Assembly (NCBI GenBank): GCA_949775045.1
Contig: OX459097.1
Location: forward strand, 5,037,185 to 5,101,184
Length of the DNA stretch: 64,000 nucleotides
Direction of reading: 5' to 3'
Origin: Metridium senile
Taxonomy: Eukaryota; Cnidaria; Anthozoa; Actiniaria; Metridiidae
Position 1 is the first letter of the stretch, and each line of letters begins with the position of its first letter. Shown piece after piece: positions 10,570 to 23,800 of this stretch. Below the pieces are notes generated by a model, which saw only the letters and a program-made list of their open reading frames with translations, searched no databases and was not told where the DNA came from. The position numbers and the translations under genes are program-made.

Positions 10570-10995
10570 ATAAGGAATGAAACTTAGACAGACAATATCA
10601 GTACAACAATTACACTATATCTCCAACATTGCCGTATCATCGATTCCAACATCAACAGTTATACTTTTCGTTGCTTCTACAGTTCTAACTGTTTGTTTTG
10701 CTAAAAGTAGAACACAGGAGATGTTAGTGGTTGAGGCACCATGGGTATAGTTCAATGCCATTTTGCGTCGAATATGTGCATGCAACCCTGCGAATTAAAT
10801 ATTGAACGTTTCAGGTGCGCGCTCAAGTTGAATGCGCTCAATCCCAACAAACCATTCATTGTGGACTAGTAGCGGGAACTGTTTCGTTTCAACAATGAAA
10901 TCAGCAAACCAGTCAAGAATGCACAAGGATCTCAGCAATTTGTTCGGCTTTTTCTTATTTTTCTTCTTGCAATATAAACAACTCTAAACCAGAAA
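10570..10995 (+). pseudogene. Decayed 3' end of a GPCR4-type receptor behind copy 2
   Basis: Sequence from about 10660 (TTTTGCTAAAAGTAGAACAC) and 10775-10990 (GTGCATGCAACCCTGCGAA, then GCGCTCAATCCCAACAAACC) matches the reverse complement of about 36350-36730, which holds the TM6-to-C-terminus and 3' flank of the minus-strand receptor. Stops and deletions remove TM7. The homology extends past the stop codon into 3' flanking sequence (CTCTAAACCAGAA), so genomic rather than processed duplication is likely. Confidence 0.65.
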
Positions 10996-12009
10996 ACATA
11001 CATACATTTTACATACATACAGTTTTATTCTCATCTTTAAAAGGCTTTTCAGAGAATAACTTACAACTGCTCACAAAAATTACATATAACATATATCAAT
11101 AAGAAGTAAAATATCCTATAAATTACACTGTATACTTGTTCAAAATTCTTTCCCTTTAAAGTGTTTATAATTTTGTATATTTGTTTTAAGCTTCTTCTTA
11201 AACTCTAAGATTGTTTGACTTAATTTCAAGTCTTTTCCAATTTATAAAGACTTCATCAAAACATTTTCAATGAAATAACTTTTGTAAAAGCAATTTACCA
11301 ATTAATATACAAATTAGGTTCTACCTATTAGCGGTGCTCCCAGTTTGATTTCTTAATGTTCAGAGATACTCAAGAAAAAACCGTGAAACATGTAGAAATG
11401 TTATAGTAATATGGAAGGTATTTTTTAAGTTGATATTTTAAAAATATAAATTGTTTGGGTTTGATATTTAGTCAATAATTCGTGATGCACAAAAAAATGC
11501 CTTTTTCATAATTTTGAGTAAAAAGCTATTGAAAAATATAGTTTTCTGCGTGATAAATAAAAAAAATTATTTATTTACGTCATCAGGTATATAACTAAAA
11601 TTATCTCGCTTGTATGCGAGGTGAACCCCATTTGTTTCCAGTTATAGATAGCCCATTGGGTCTTTGGAATAACTGGTATAGTCAATGAAATAAAAATGGG
11701 TTCCTATTACTAGGCACCATCCTTAATACCTTCAAGTTTTTAACTCGTTCCCGCTGAAAACGGTCGCTTAGTTTTTTGAACTGATGTTTGCCAAGCGATA
11801 TTCGCTATCACTGCATTCTGTGCTACAAAGTTGACACTCCAAGTAAATACCTTTACTTACTCCTATTTTAATAGACTAGTTTACTCCTATTTTAAAAACA
11901 CGGCAAGAAGTTCGTACTAGCTTCAGATCGACGATAGAAACTGGCGTTTAACAGGCACTTCTTGTACACTGAATAACCAACATATATACCAGCAAAATTT
12001 AAGTCACAA
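10996..12009. other. Intergenic between receptor blocks 2 and 3
   Basis: AT-rich; no ORF of note, no RNA gene and no clear repeat seen. Confidence 0.45.
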
Positions 12010-12754
12010 AGATCCTCCTCGTCGTTTTCCCGTAATATCATCATAAAAAACCTGCTAGTAGCCCGTATTGCGGTATCGGTTTTTTAACCAATTAGAAAGC
12101 GACTTTCAACAATAGATATTTTCAAAACAAACAGCCGCAATGCACCTCGGGTGCAAATGGGCCTTTATAAGAATACCCTGTAACGTGAAAAACGACCCAT
12201 GAGATTAGGTCTTATATACCGCTTGTTGGATCCCTTTGAGAATCATTCAGGATTGCATGTGATTGGTCTGGTGGAGTGCTTACTGCCGGCATCCACGCTG
12301 CAGGGATAGTCATTCTGCTGTCCCTGATGATGTCGTTAGGCTTCCTTGAATCCCAAAGCTACGTCTTTATCAATGGCTGTCCTCATCGTTGCAGCTGTCC
12401 AAATACACAACTGACAGATTGATTAATGGATAATAGAACATGTACAGTCTTTCAAACAATTAGATATGAGTAAATTATTATGATTTTATATTACTGTCTT
12501 GATGCCTCCATTGTAATTCCAAACACTTATTTTTTATTAATTTGAAAAAGATGGACTTTCTGTTGAATTAAACTTTTAATTAAACTATCACAATACTTCA
12601 TGTTTGAGTCTAGTAAACAAGAGGCTGTATATAATTTTAGAACTTTTAATTAAAACATCACATAACCGCAGCATGTGTTTAGTAGACTTGAAGCTGTATG
12701 TAATCTTAATATAAAGTCTCTAGACAACGTTCATTTGGGCTTTTTTATTTTGCT
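12010..12754 (+). promoter_or_regulatory. Shared upstream region of GPCR copy 3 (LINE-free and MITE-free)
   Basis: Matches the upstream regions of copies 1 and 2, without the LINE of copy 2 or the MITE of copy 1. It therefore shows the pre-insertion state of both sites (GCCCGTATTGCGG near 12061; single AATTAAACTTTT near 12567). Contains the TAGGTCTTATATACCGC module at about 12206. Confidence 0.5.
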
Positions 12755-13706
12755 ATGGCAAACGTTACGAATGGAAAAGAGCAGTTAGACTTGTGTAGTC
12801 CAGATTATATCCCTTTCTTTCATTTTTTAAATACAACACAGTCTACATCAACTGCATTTATACACTGATCGCGGTTAATACAGTTATAAGTGTAACTGCG
12901 TCCATTTCCAACATCTTAGTAATGTTGACAATATGCAGGACAGCTCCTCTACAGACTCCTTCCAATATCCTAATCCTTGGACTAGCCATTTCAGACTTTG
13001 GTGTAGCGCTCTTTGTGCAGCCTGCATTTGCTGTTATGAAATATACGCTGATTTGGATCATAATGTGAAGGTTTATTGCTTGGTTGCTAAGATGTATCAT
13101 TCATCCATTTGGTTTCTTGTGAATGTTTCTTTTTTTACTTTAACAGCTATAACTTTAGACCGATTTCTGGCTGTGTATCTTCATCTGCGATACCAGGAAT
13201 ACATAACAGTGAGACGTTATATCATCCTTCTTGGTCTTATATGGGTGTTTGGCGGAGGTAGCATTATTGTTGTACGTTTTTTCACTGTCCAGAAACAGGA
13301 CCTCTTTCGGAGCGTTGTATTTATTATCTTTGTGATGCTTGGTTTAAACTTTTATTTTATATTCAATATCTCTCGAGCGATTCGTCGACATTCAGCTCAA
13401 ATTCACGCCCAGGAGCAGTCTGCCCAGCAGAACATCAACATGCCAAGATACAAGAAATCTGTCAACGCCATGTATTATGTTATTGGCGCATTTGTATTAA
13501 GCTATGTTCCTTTAGCAATTGCTTTGATTGTGAGCCTGATTTCTAACGAAACGAGTCTAGCAAAAATGTTGCTCCATGCCTTTGCCCAAACCTTTATAAT
13601 GTGCAATGGAGTCGTTAATCCTGTTATCTATTGCTGGAGGATAAGCGAGATCAGGAATGCTGTGCGTCGTCTTATTTGTGGATACTCTCTAATGGAGGGA
13701 AACTAA
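12755..13706 (+). pseudogene. Class A GPCR, tandem copy 3, frameshifted
   Basis: The ATG and MANVT start are kept. Compared with copies 1 and 2 there is a 2-base gain near 12826-12836 (T-run after TTTCTTTCAT) and a second near 13042-13052 (ATATACGCTGATTTGG against ATACTTTGATTTGG). Together they break the frame across TM1-TM2. The frame is normal again from ADLDHNVK to the MEGN C-terminus (13050-13706), including DRFLAVYLHLRY and NPVIYC. The ORF beginning at 12933 is in the wrong frame until about 13048, so it would not give a functional receptor. A corrective splice cannot be excluded, but no GT-AG pair that would do it is obvious. Confidence 0.85.
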
Positions 13707-13734
13707 GAAAAAGTCCTATAAAAAATGAGGGAAA

Positions 13735-14125
13735 AAGAATGAAACTAAGGCAGAAAATATCAGTACAACAATTACAATGTATCTCCAACATTGCCATATC
13801 ATCGATTCCAACATCAACAGTTATAGATCAGAGTTCGTTGCTTCTACAGTTCTTACTGTTTGTTTTGCTTAAAGAAAAACACAGGAGATGCTATTGTTTG
13901 CGGCAATATCGGTATCTTTGATAGTTGTCAATGGAATCTTTTAAGATTAAAATTCACTGTTTTTGTTGCTGGAAAATCATGGAAATCTGTCGAGCAGGGC
14001 TGCTCTTTCGGCGTCGTTGTGCATGCAGCCCTGCGATCGCTTTAGCTGCGCGCTCCAGTTTAATGCGCTCAATCCCAATAAGCATCCATTGTGGACTGGT
14101 ATTTGGAACACTCTGCCGATCGAAA
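13735..14125 (+). pseudogene. Decayed 3' end of a GPCR4-type receptor behind copy 3
   Basis: The longest of the three remnants. AACACAGGAGATGCTA, then ATATCGGTATCTTTGATA, GTCAATGGAATCTT, TTGCTGGAAAAT and GTCGAGCAGGGCTGCT align with TM6-TM7 and the C-terminal tail of the minus-strand receptor (reverse complement of about 36480-36740). The TM7 Asn-Pro codons are disrupted by indels and a stop. Confidence 0.7.
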
Positions 14126-16040
14126 TAAAGAAAAAAGAAACTATTCATTGGAACTTTAGAATACGAAAAGAATAGAAAAGTTTATTTTATTTTATGAAAT
14201 TCTGATGATGTTACTTAATACAAGAATATTTAGTGAGGGTGTCAACAAACTTCAAACAAATTACGCTGGCAAATTGAATGCACAAATTCTTAATCTTTTT
14301 TTTTTTTTTTTTTTTTTTTCATTTCGAGTTGACAATTTTCTGAAAAGCTGCACAACATTGAGATGAAAAATAGTTACATTCACAAAAGGCACCCCAGGAT
14401 CCAGAAACAGTCGCAGATTGTTATATGACTACAACGCGCGAAATTTAGGTATTGGGCATCCTGTGCATGTGGTGAGCCCGCATTTTTTTTAAGGACCATT
14501 ATTTCGAGAAAAAGTTTTGTTTTTAACTTAAAACGACCATTGGAAAAAAACGAAAGTCGAAAAAAAGGGAAATAAAATTGCCTTGAAGACTGACTATCAA
14601 ATTAATTAACACTGTATATTAATGACCATTTTAAGCCGGTTTCCAGCCTCTCAGGTGGTTTAAATAGTGCATTTTTCGCTTTTCTTTTTTCAGCGAGTTT
14701 TAAAAAGGTCGCATCCAGTTCAAGACGAAGTCAAGGCTGGAGACTGCACAAACTACCACTTTCACTCGGACTCCCAAAACTAACATGTACACTTATCCTG
14801 CACTAATCAACAAATACCACCACTACACTCAGCGAGAGCCACTCTACAAATTACTACAAATAGCTCCCCAATTTGTCCTATATCCGAAAAGATAACGCAC
14901 GGTTTTTATTAAAAAGAGTTTTTTTTTTCTTTCGTTTGATGCGTGCTCGTGGACCGAGTTGCCGGTTACGCTCAAGCCATCGATACGTTAAGCTTCACTC
15001 TGATTGGTCCGTGGTTTTCAGGTGAGGATAACAAAGCCAGCTGACCCTCCCTTGCCGGGTAACTACAACTTACCGGGGTTAGAAAAATTAAAGAAGGGGC
15101 CTACTTTCCCCGCAATAGACAGTCAAGCAAGATAGCGCCCGCCAAATCCATGCACCTGCCACTCGATAAGACAAAGTTGTTGTCATTTTAAAGCATTGTA
15201 TGTATTGTAATGTATGTATATGTATCTCAATCAAAAACATCCAAAAAGCAAAAATTATGCTTTGCTAAATCCGCTAGTTATCTTGAAATATAGGAAAAAA
15301 GTTCACCAAATCTTCTGACATTTCGTTCTTGCTAATAATAATTCCTAACGCTGTTAGTCTCAGAAGTTAGACGAAAATACAACCAGAAATACCAACTAAA
15401 GAAAGCTAACAAGTCGCTATCGAAAACTATTCAAAGTAATAAAAAATGACAAGCTAGCCTTCTCGCATTCCTATTCATTATCAAACTGTATGCCCAAGTA
15501 AACATAATAATTCACAGCAAAACAAGAAGCCAAGAGTGTCCATGAACGTAACAGTCTCTAATAAATAAATATGGGAGTCTTTTTCCACTGTTTTTCCGGC
15601 GGTGAAATATTGATTTGCTGAAGCAGGTTCTTCAAAAAGATAATCTGAACTTTTCCACATCAGTAGAAAGTCTTGTTTATTGTGTTTGAGGACTTTTCCT
15701 CTCCAAAAGGGCTTCAAAAATAATTTTAAAAAAACTTTTCTCTATCAAAATGACGGTTTTTGCTCCAATAGTAACATCTAAATCGGGCATCTTTGATTCT
15801 TTGATGTGATTGGTTAAAAAATGACATGTCTGTATTGTGATTGGTTGTTTCTAAAAATGATGCAACATTCCAAAATGATGCCAGTATCAATGATCCAAAA
15901 AAGTGCAATTAATGCTAGATTGAAGGTAGATTGAAGGATTTGCTAGTGGTCACAAAATGGATATGATTAATTAAAAAAAATGAATGATTTGTTATTGAAT
16001 ATCGTCCTTTTGCTGTTGACCATATGAATCGCTCAATATT
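14126..16040. other. Intergenic, no gene seen; T-run at 14298-14319
   Basis: Contains a long poly-T tract and AT-rich sequence. ORFs on the minus strand at 15.5-15.9 kb have no recognisable motif. Confidence 0.45.
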
Positions 16041-16041
16041 A

Positions 16042-16395
16042 TCAATATTTTCAACCAGCTGCCCGTTATAAAAAAAGTGACGTCATCAGTCACGTGACTG
16101 ACGACGAGCTGAATGACCACTGTTCGTATTTTTGTTAATTGTTATTAAGGCCTGAGCAAAAGGCTTCAACATTTCCCTCAAAATTTGTTCGATTTTGTTG
16201 AGTGCTAATGTTGAAGCCGTTTGCTCACCCTTCCAACATTGTTGAAACGTGTTGAATTGATGTTGAAAGAGTTTAAACTGAAGCGTTTGCTTCAACATCC
16301 ATTCCACATTTCTTTCGATCTGTGAGTGTTGAATCGGAGTAGAAGTGGTTTGCCCTGCTCCATTCAACATTGTTGAGTGACGTAATACGTATCAA
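16042..16395. mobile_element. Inverted-repeat-rich element with TTCAACATTGTTGAA motifs
   Basis: Starts with the GCTGCCCGTTATAAAAAAAG / GTGACGTCATCAGTCACGTG block also found inverted at 5835-5910. It continues with many self-complementary copies of TTCAACATT and AATGTTGAA spread to about 16410. Probably a non-autonomous transposon; exact ends not determined. Confidence 0.5.
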
Positions 16396-16479
16396 CATTA
16401 CCATTCAACAAAATCGAACAGATGTTGCTTCGAGTCGTGCTTCTCTTAAAACGTCTCTCTGACAACCCCGAGTGCTTTA

Positions 16480-16700
16480 TCACTGCACACTGCAGAGCGC
16501 GCGCGCGTTTTCTATTTCTTCAAGAGTAAAAGCAGACGGGACCTCTGGATTTACGTCCTTATCCGAGAAGACTAGGCACATAGAGAGTAAAGTGTCTTGC
16601 CTAAGGACACAACGCAATCGCCCGGGCTCAGGTCCAACATCGTTCATCAACCATTCTACACTGTTCAAGTTATTACATTCTGTTATGTGATCAACTTTAT
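16480..16700. repeat. Possible SINE/LINE-tail fragment
   Basis: Contains AGTGTCTTGCCTAAGGACAC and a GC-rich CGCCCGGGCTCAGG. This combination resembles interspersed repeats I know from marine invertebrates. No copy elsewhere in this window, so the call is weak. Confidence 0.3.
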
Positions 16701-17167
16701 TTAGGCACGCCAGCCTATTCAATAAATTAATACTGGTTTCCAATAGGGGCGTGACAAACTAACATACAATTCAGAATATACAATATATACAATTATAAAA
16801 CGTTATGCACTACTTGCCATAATAAAATTTTTAATGTTAATAAAGGGGAACTAGCAAATATTTATATCGACTTAAAAAAAACTAATTGATAATTCATGAC
16901 CAATTTGTCAAATCCGATACTCATCTCTGGTCACGAGGAACTACTATTGTGTACTGTTTAAAAAACGAGCAGGAGTGTTTTATTAGGTATATATAAAATC
17001 CCGAGGGCGAAAAAAAACACGTGCTGCAAGTTTTTTGAATGACTTAAAAAAATTATTAATTCATGACCATTTTGTCCAATATCGATGAAACTATGCATTG
17101 ATATGAGAAAACAAATAAAAAAGGAAGGTTGTTTGTATTTGGAAATTGATCTACAGTAATAATAGAG

Positions 17168-17312
17168 AAATGCTAACGAACTTGATGAAATTAAACGTGT
17201 TTTTGTTGCAAACATTTCATCGGTTGACTCAATAATATAACGGATTAAAGCGCGGATACAGCCATGCAGAAGATCTCAGTTAGAATCAAATTAAGAAGCT
17301 AAATTATTTCTG
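17168..17312. repeat. Dispersed repeat pair, member 1 (SINE-like)
   Basis: About 140 bp from TGCTAACGAACTTGATGA through GCGCGGATACAGCCATGCAG and GATCTCAGTTAGAATC. It aligns with 21012-21213 inside the KDZ transposon, where the same positions read GATCTCGGTTCGAATCCTGG, a good RNA polymerase III B box. This member has a decayed box. Confidence 0.6.
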
Positions 17313-17363
17313 TATGCTTTTTACTGATAGTGCGAGGAGGGCGAGGGTGCTATCTTTGCGAGG

Positions 17364-17583
17364 ATTACTCCAGTCTCATGTTATCTAGCACCGCTGTATA
17401 ATGTGACAAAAGAACATTTGCACAGGGATAATCTCGATTCGGAGTAAACTTTCTATTGTTTAGCCGTAGTATTGTCTCGTGCTTGGCTTGGAATTTTGGA
17501 ATATTTTTACAAAGGCTTAGCCTGTGCAAATGCGCCTTTTGTCAAATAGTACAGCGGTACTAGATAACGTGAACTGGAGTATT
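17364..17583. mobile_element. MITE-like inverted repeat next to the KDZ insertion
   Basis: Arms of about 60 bp: TTACTCCAGTCTCATGTTAT with GACAAAAGAACATTTGCACA on the left, and their imperfect complements at 17521-17583 (CTAGATAACGTGAACTGGAG). Ends about 40 bp before the KDZ left end. No coding capacity. Confidence 0.7.
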
Positions 17584-17625
17584 TTGGAATTATGGACATG
17601 AAGCATTATATGTAGCCTATACTGT

Positions 17626-17736
17626 CACCCGGTCCACTCGAGGTAAATGGCCTCAGCCCACAAAAGTAAATTTACCCCGTCAGGCTCAGCCCACTCCAGA
17701 ATACATTCTCTGCATTCTCGTTGGTGCGATATCTCG
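17626..17736 (+). repeat. KDZ transposon left terminal inverted repeat
   Basis: 111 bp starting CACCCGGTCC and ending CGATATCTCG, matched by the right end with two mismatches. Internal near-repeats CCTCAGCCCAC and GCTCAGCCCACTCC may be transposase-binding sites (inference). Target duplication ATACTGT at 17619-17625. Confidence 0.95.
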
Positions 17737-17891
17737 GCATTCTTTGTATTGTTCTCGGCAACCAATTAACAGCGAGCTAGCATTCCTAGCTTGCACTATA
17801 GGCAGTATTTTTCATTGTGGATTATTTTAGGTGTTTGAACATTCAACAATTTTCGAACTTCAATCGTATTTTAACTTACTGCGTCAATCAG

Positions 17892-20800
17892 ATGGCTACC
17901 AAGAAGTATAGTCTCAAAAGTGATGAACAAAAAGGTGTATTAAAAAGGTTGTATGATGAAGGCATGACAGGGAAAGGCACTATATTAAAGGAAAAGATTT
18001 CGGAAGCCATGCGTGAAACTGGTCTTTCAGAGGACGCTGTCAAGGTAAGAGCACACTTCACCTATATGATTTAAGTATATAAATTAGTCAAGCTAGAATG
18101 TACTTGAATGATAAATATCACAAAAAGCTAGCTAGCTTATTTAATAATTGAGTATTTAATAGTCGATGCTATATTGGTTTGTCTAAATTCAACCACGTGC
18201 CGTCTAGCTTTCAAAACAAAGCGAGAAGTCTTGGTTTAATGTGCATTGTTTTATGTATCTTTGTAGTCTTAATAGGTCACAGTCTGTAGCGGCTTTGTTT
18301 ATAAGTCCTTCAATTAAGTGAGTCTAGTTTATAGAATAAGACTACGTACGTTAATACATTGCCGTCTAAGACCCCGGCTACACGGATCCGGATACTTTTG
18401 TCTGCCTATATCGTTCACACGAATCCAGTGAATCCGGGCACCGAAACCGCATACTTTTGAATAGGAAACGATCAACAGGATTCGTGTGGACGCAAATATT
18501 TCTATGCGGTTTCAGCCTGATCGGATTCGTGTAGAAGAGGCCTAAGGAACCGTTTGAGTTTGAGTTTGGGACCTCCGAAACTTGCCTTAGTATAAATATA
18601 TTTTGAGGTTGCGCGTGTGAATTACATAAAACCAAAATTTGCCAGCCTCGTGTAATTTAGTCGTTGTTTTACTCAAGTATTAATCATAGTTAAGCTTATA
18701 ATTTATTTATAGGCCAAGAGAATCATGAAAGTCATAGATTTGTAATTGCCCGAGAATTGCGTCAAAAAAAAGTTTTAAAACAGATCTAGATCATGGGGCA
18801 TTTTTACATAATTCATTATTTTATTCAAAGGAAGCTATATTAACGATTTATATTAACTTATAATTCTCCAAAGTATGGACTATGATACAAAATGAAATTC
18901 AGCATTCTGATTTGCTACTTGACCATGGTAAAGAAAAGCACCATAGGAGTATTAAAGTACCGGAAAGTGAAAAATGTCTTTCATTCATTCATTCATTATT
19001 ATTTTTTTTATTATATATTACTTTTCGGTGTAACTAAAGGTAAGGCCTTGTGAACTATCAGCTAATAGTCCACTCAACCTTGCAGGCTCTAATTGTTATT
19101 AGATAGAACTTTCATTTGTGTTTACCAGTGAAATATGTAAAGGTAATTGCCAAATACCTAATGATACCTAAATATGATAATCATTTTCTGTTTCGATATT
19201 TTACAATTTAAACTTAAAATGAGCTTTCCAAAAGATAAACTTTCCTGATGAGTATGGTCAATAAATTAATGGCCACACGAAACAGACCTGTTGCAAATAA
19301 ACAATGAACATATATAAAGACAACAACTACTCCTTATGTTATGAATCTATAAAATCTCCTATTATAAACAATAACAAACTATATAATTATCTAATATGTT
19401 ATAGGTGTACAAAATATCTTATTGATCATTAAGAACTATAGAATGTCATAACAAATATACTTAAGCGCATAATTTCATAATATTATTAATATTGTTTTGT
19501 CATCCATGAGAAGGAAATAATGAAAATTAATAGTCATGATAGAATTAGTTATAATTAAGCTTATAAATGTTTTGTTGATCTATGTTACAGAATTGGATTA
19601 GCAGCGAGAAGAAAAAGAGAAAGTCTGAAGTGGACATTGAGGTTGAGGTTGCACCGAAAGCTGCAAAGATGACCTATATAAGAGGGCCAACATCATACAA
19701 TAACTTTTATAAAAAGTTATCCCAGAGCGGTAAGGATATATATATGTATTTGTCTTGACAATATCAAATATTGACAATTAATTGACCATTGACTTCAAAT
19801 CCAATGAATGAAATAGAAAAATAGAAGGTTTAAAAGATATTTGTGTTATAATTGATATCACCATATGCTCCAAATTTACTTGTAAGTGCTAAAAATCTTG
19901 ACAAATATTGCGTCAGGATAATCATATTGTAGCCATATAGATTGATAGGTTTCATTAAGAAATTTTCATTGATTTTTCGTGATTAGCTAATTACTTACGT
20001 AATTTATACCATGGAATTTATTGGTTGAAATTTGTCACTCAAATCCATTATTATCATGCAAGTATCAAAATTGTCATGACATCATTTAATAAATAAATCA
20101 AATGGAAACAAATTTGTGATCGGCATGTGAAGTATACAATTGTCTCATTATTTTTTGTAAGATTATTGAAGGACTGCAGGAGCTTGACTGAAGCTTTTGT
20201 TAATTCGACTACATATGTATGAAAGAGTTTGTTATTGAGAACAAAACAAAGCCATATAGTACATGAAGCTCTGTGGGATTGGTTACAAGGTGGAGATTCA
20301 CTGCTGCGCTCTAACTTAGTTGTGTATGTTACTAAAGCTTAAGCTGCAGGAAAACTATATTATTAGTCTGCCAGTCATTTTGTAATGACCTGGTCATTTC
20401 CTTGAGAATGATAAAGAAAACAAATTCCATTTAAAACCTGGCTTGTCAACTTCTTTTATGTATGCAGATCACTGCAAAGAACTCTCCCTACCTGAAAGGA
20501 ATACTTATGCTGCGGAAGAGTGGAGAAAGTTATCTCAAAAGGATAAGGAAAAGTATAAAGAGAAGACTGTCACTGATCCAAACACTATGACAGACAAAGA
20601 CAGAAAGAAAATGGTGAAGAAATATACACAACAACTGAAGAAACTGGTATGCACACATTTATTTGTGATAATAATATTTCATCAGCCAAGTTGGTTTAAC
20701 TTCTTAAACAACTTTAACTGATGAACAATTTATCTTTCCCTTGCATCAACCAATAATATTAATTGTTAAATGAATGTTATTTAAGTAAGAGTTAAATACC

Positions 20801-23800
20801 AAGAATGGAGGCAATAAGCTTTATTGAGGTATTTAACTCTTACTTAATCCACATTTGATAAGGTTTTCTGAAAAGAAACAATGAATTTGATTGTATTCAA
20901 GAAATAATAGCATTCCTAAAAGATATCAACAATCTGTATATAATTTATTGTTCATTGTCAATGAATTCCCACAAGGAAATATTAAACAATCGCTTTTCAA
21001 TTCTATTCAGATGAATGCTAATGAACTTGAATTCTAATGACTTGATGACACTAAAGGCGTTTTTTGTTGCAAAATTATCGTCGATTGACTTAGTAGCATA
21101 ATAGCTTAAAGCTAGCGTGGATACAGCAATGCAGGAGATCTCGGTTCGAATCCTGGCGTTGGTACTGAAAGCCTTTTTTTCGACAAACATCGCCATCAAG
21201 TAAATTATTTCTAAGTCAACTGATGTTTACTAGTAGAGACGAGGGGTGCAAGTAATCATAAATGCAAGTGCTTTATCTAGTTAAAGCACGCTACTAGCGG
21301 GATTTATCTAGATAAAGCACTTGAATTGGATATGAGCCGGTTATTATCCTAGATACAACCCTGTGAATAACAAAGAAAACTGAGTCAAATGTGGATTAAT
21401 GACAAATACAATAATTTGTTGTACAAATTGGCATCATATTATTGTATGTAAACCAATTACAGCTTTATTTGGTTGTACTTTAAGCAGCTATAGCATGCAG
21501 GTTAAAGAAATGATTTTACAAAATGAAATTCAACATGGAAGAAATGACATATAATTATCTATGATTTTATTACAATGAGCCTTTTGCAACTAGCACCCAC
21601 ATGATTGTTCTCGAGAGCAAAATAACCTAAACAATCTCAAAGACAATTAACAGTCTGGCTTGAATTATCTTTGCTGAAATCCCAGAGGGGTTTTTGCTCT
21701 CCAGTATGGCAGAGTTTTGTACCAGATGTGACTGTTTGCTGCAAAAAACCTGTTAAATGATGTTCATGTTAATACATTATCATTTATAGTATCAGAAATT
21801 CATAAGCTGAAACTTTGATTGTTGTATAATTAGGTTGATGTTTTGGAGGGATATGGATCATCAGTAGTCGTGATGACCATTGAAGCTGGTGGTGAATTAT
21901 ATGGGTTTGGTTCACAAGATGGCCATGATTTCCTATCAACAAATCCAGATGTCATGTATAAGTTTAAAAACCAAATATCAGGTACATTTACTTAAAGCAC
22001 TCAAAAAAGAATAATCTACATATTAAGCATTTAAGATCATGTAATCATAAAATGGTTACAATATCTTCTATCATGATAATATTATGGATTCTCTTTCCAT
22101 CATCTAGCTCCCTTTATAATTCAACAACAAATTTTCCTCCGCTCTCATTGGTCGAGGGGCGATCAAGTGACGTGATAGTGCTCTCCGCGGAGGGATACTA
22201 TCAGCACAGTGCCCGCTGAGCTTTTTGTCCGCTTTGGAAAATTTTGTTGTTGAATAATAAAAACAATAGAGCAGTTAAAATCTCGGGCATAATGCTGTGA
22301 TATATAGTTGCCCTTGGAAACTGGATGTCCCTCAAAACTTCATAGTCGCCCTCAACTATTTGTTTTTCTGAACATCCAATTTCCGCGGGCAACTATCACA
22401 GCATAATGCCCTCAATTCAACTACTCTATTGTTTAAATAGTTTTTTGTTCTTCTTTTCCTTTGTATTCATTCTTTTATTCATTTTTAGTACAGTACATCA
22501 GGGTTCAACACCCCTGTTGATGTCAACAAAGCTAGTGACCACACCATTAATATTATTTTGTTAACATTTTGTTTACTTTTTTAGAGGTTAATCCCAATGT
22601 TACATACAAGGACATAACAAAGTTATATAATCAAAAATACAGTAAGTATCAGCTGTGTCCAGAATGCCTTTATCTATGACATTCCCACTTTGAATGGAAA
22701 GCATTTTAGTAGTTGTTGTTTCATTCTTGCATGGGTGCAAATATAATAAGATGCACAATTTATTACTCAGTTAGGTTGCACCATTGTTTAATTTCTGAGC
22801 TGACGACGAACAAAGTCAAAAGCTCTTTGATAAAATAAACATTCAATATATAACAAATTGTGGATAACAACTTGAATTAATTATGATCTATAAATTCGAG
22901 GGATTTGTTTGTGATTTTCACAGTTCTTCCTGGTCCTTTCATTTTCTTCTCTCATTATATATGTAAATTTTCAATATTCCTACACATAACATAAGACATA
23001 TCTCTCTTTTCAGCTTTATTTCATTCCCCACAAAAATAGTCTCAGCCCATAGAATACCCACTATTTCCCTTATTTCATTATGTTATTTGTGTATTGATAC
23101 ATTTTCATTTTACATTGTAGGTGAAATGATTGGACGACCCTCAAGGGTACCGTATTTGAAGGGGGGTTTTGAAGTCAAGGGTCTCCCTGATGACCTCTCA
23201 TTTAAAAAGCCATTTATGTATGGCACCAGGCAAATGAGACGGATAGTAGCAGTGAAAGATGAAATCTCCTTTCACCCTGCATCTTCAACAGTCTCAGATT
23301 CTGTTGCTGATACAACCAATACAAGACCTGGTGAGACTAAGAAGCATATTACAGATGCCCTTAGAGTAATTGCTGGAGAGGAAGTAACAACAAGGGTTCT
23401 TCAGGGAGGAGAGCTTATCTCAGAAGAGGAGGTTGAGGTGACAAACCTTTCTCTTGACTTTACCAAGATGTGGGCTATACAAAGTGAAGGGGTGAAGTAC
23501 TTCCAACCGGATGCTTGGCTGGCTTTACAAGGAAATTTGCAGCACGAAAGAAATGGAAAGGGGGTTGTTTTGCCGGTGTTGAGTGAGGAAAGGGATGAGC
23601 GATTTTGGCTTTTCTACAGCACTTTAAAACTGGGTAAAGTGCTCTCTGCAGGGATCCATAAACCTTTGCCAGGCTATTGGCTGAACTTAGATGATTCTAA
23701 ATCGTCTCAATACAACATCCTGAGCTGCAATCCAACAACTATTTCCAAAGTAAATATAGTTAAATTAGAGGATGGATCTCCATTGTACCATCAGTGTACG

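Noticed and set aside
12933..13048. N-terminal part of the 257-residue ORF in GPCR copy 3
   Set aside because: It is an out-of-frame reading of TM1-TM2 sequence; the real frame is broken by two 2-bp gains.
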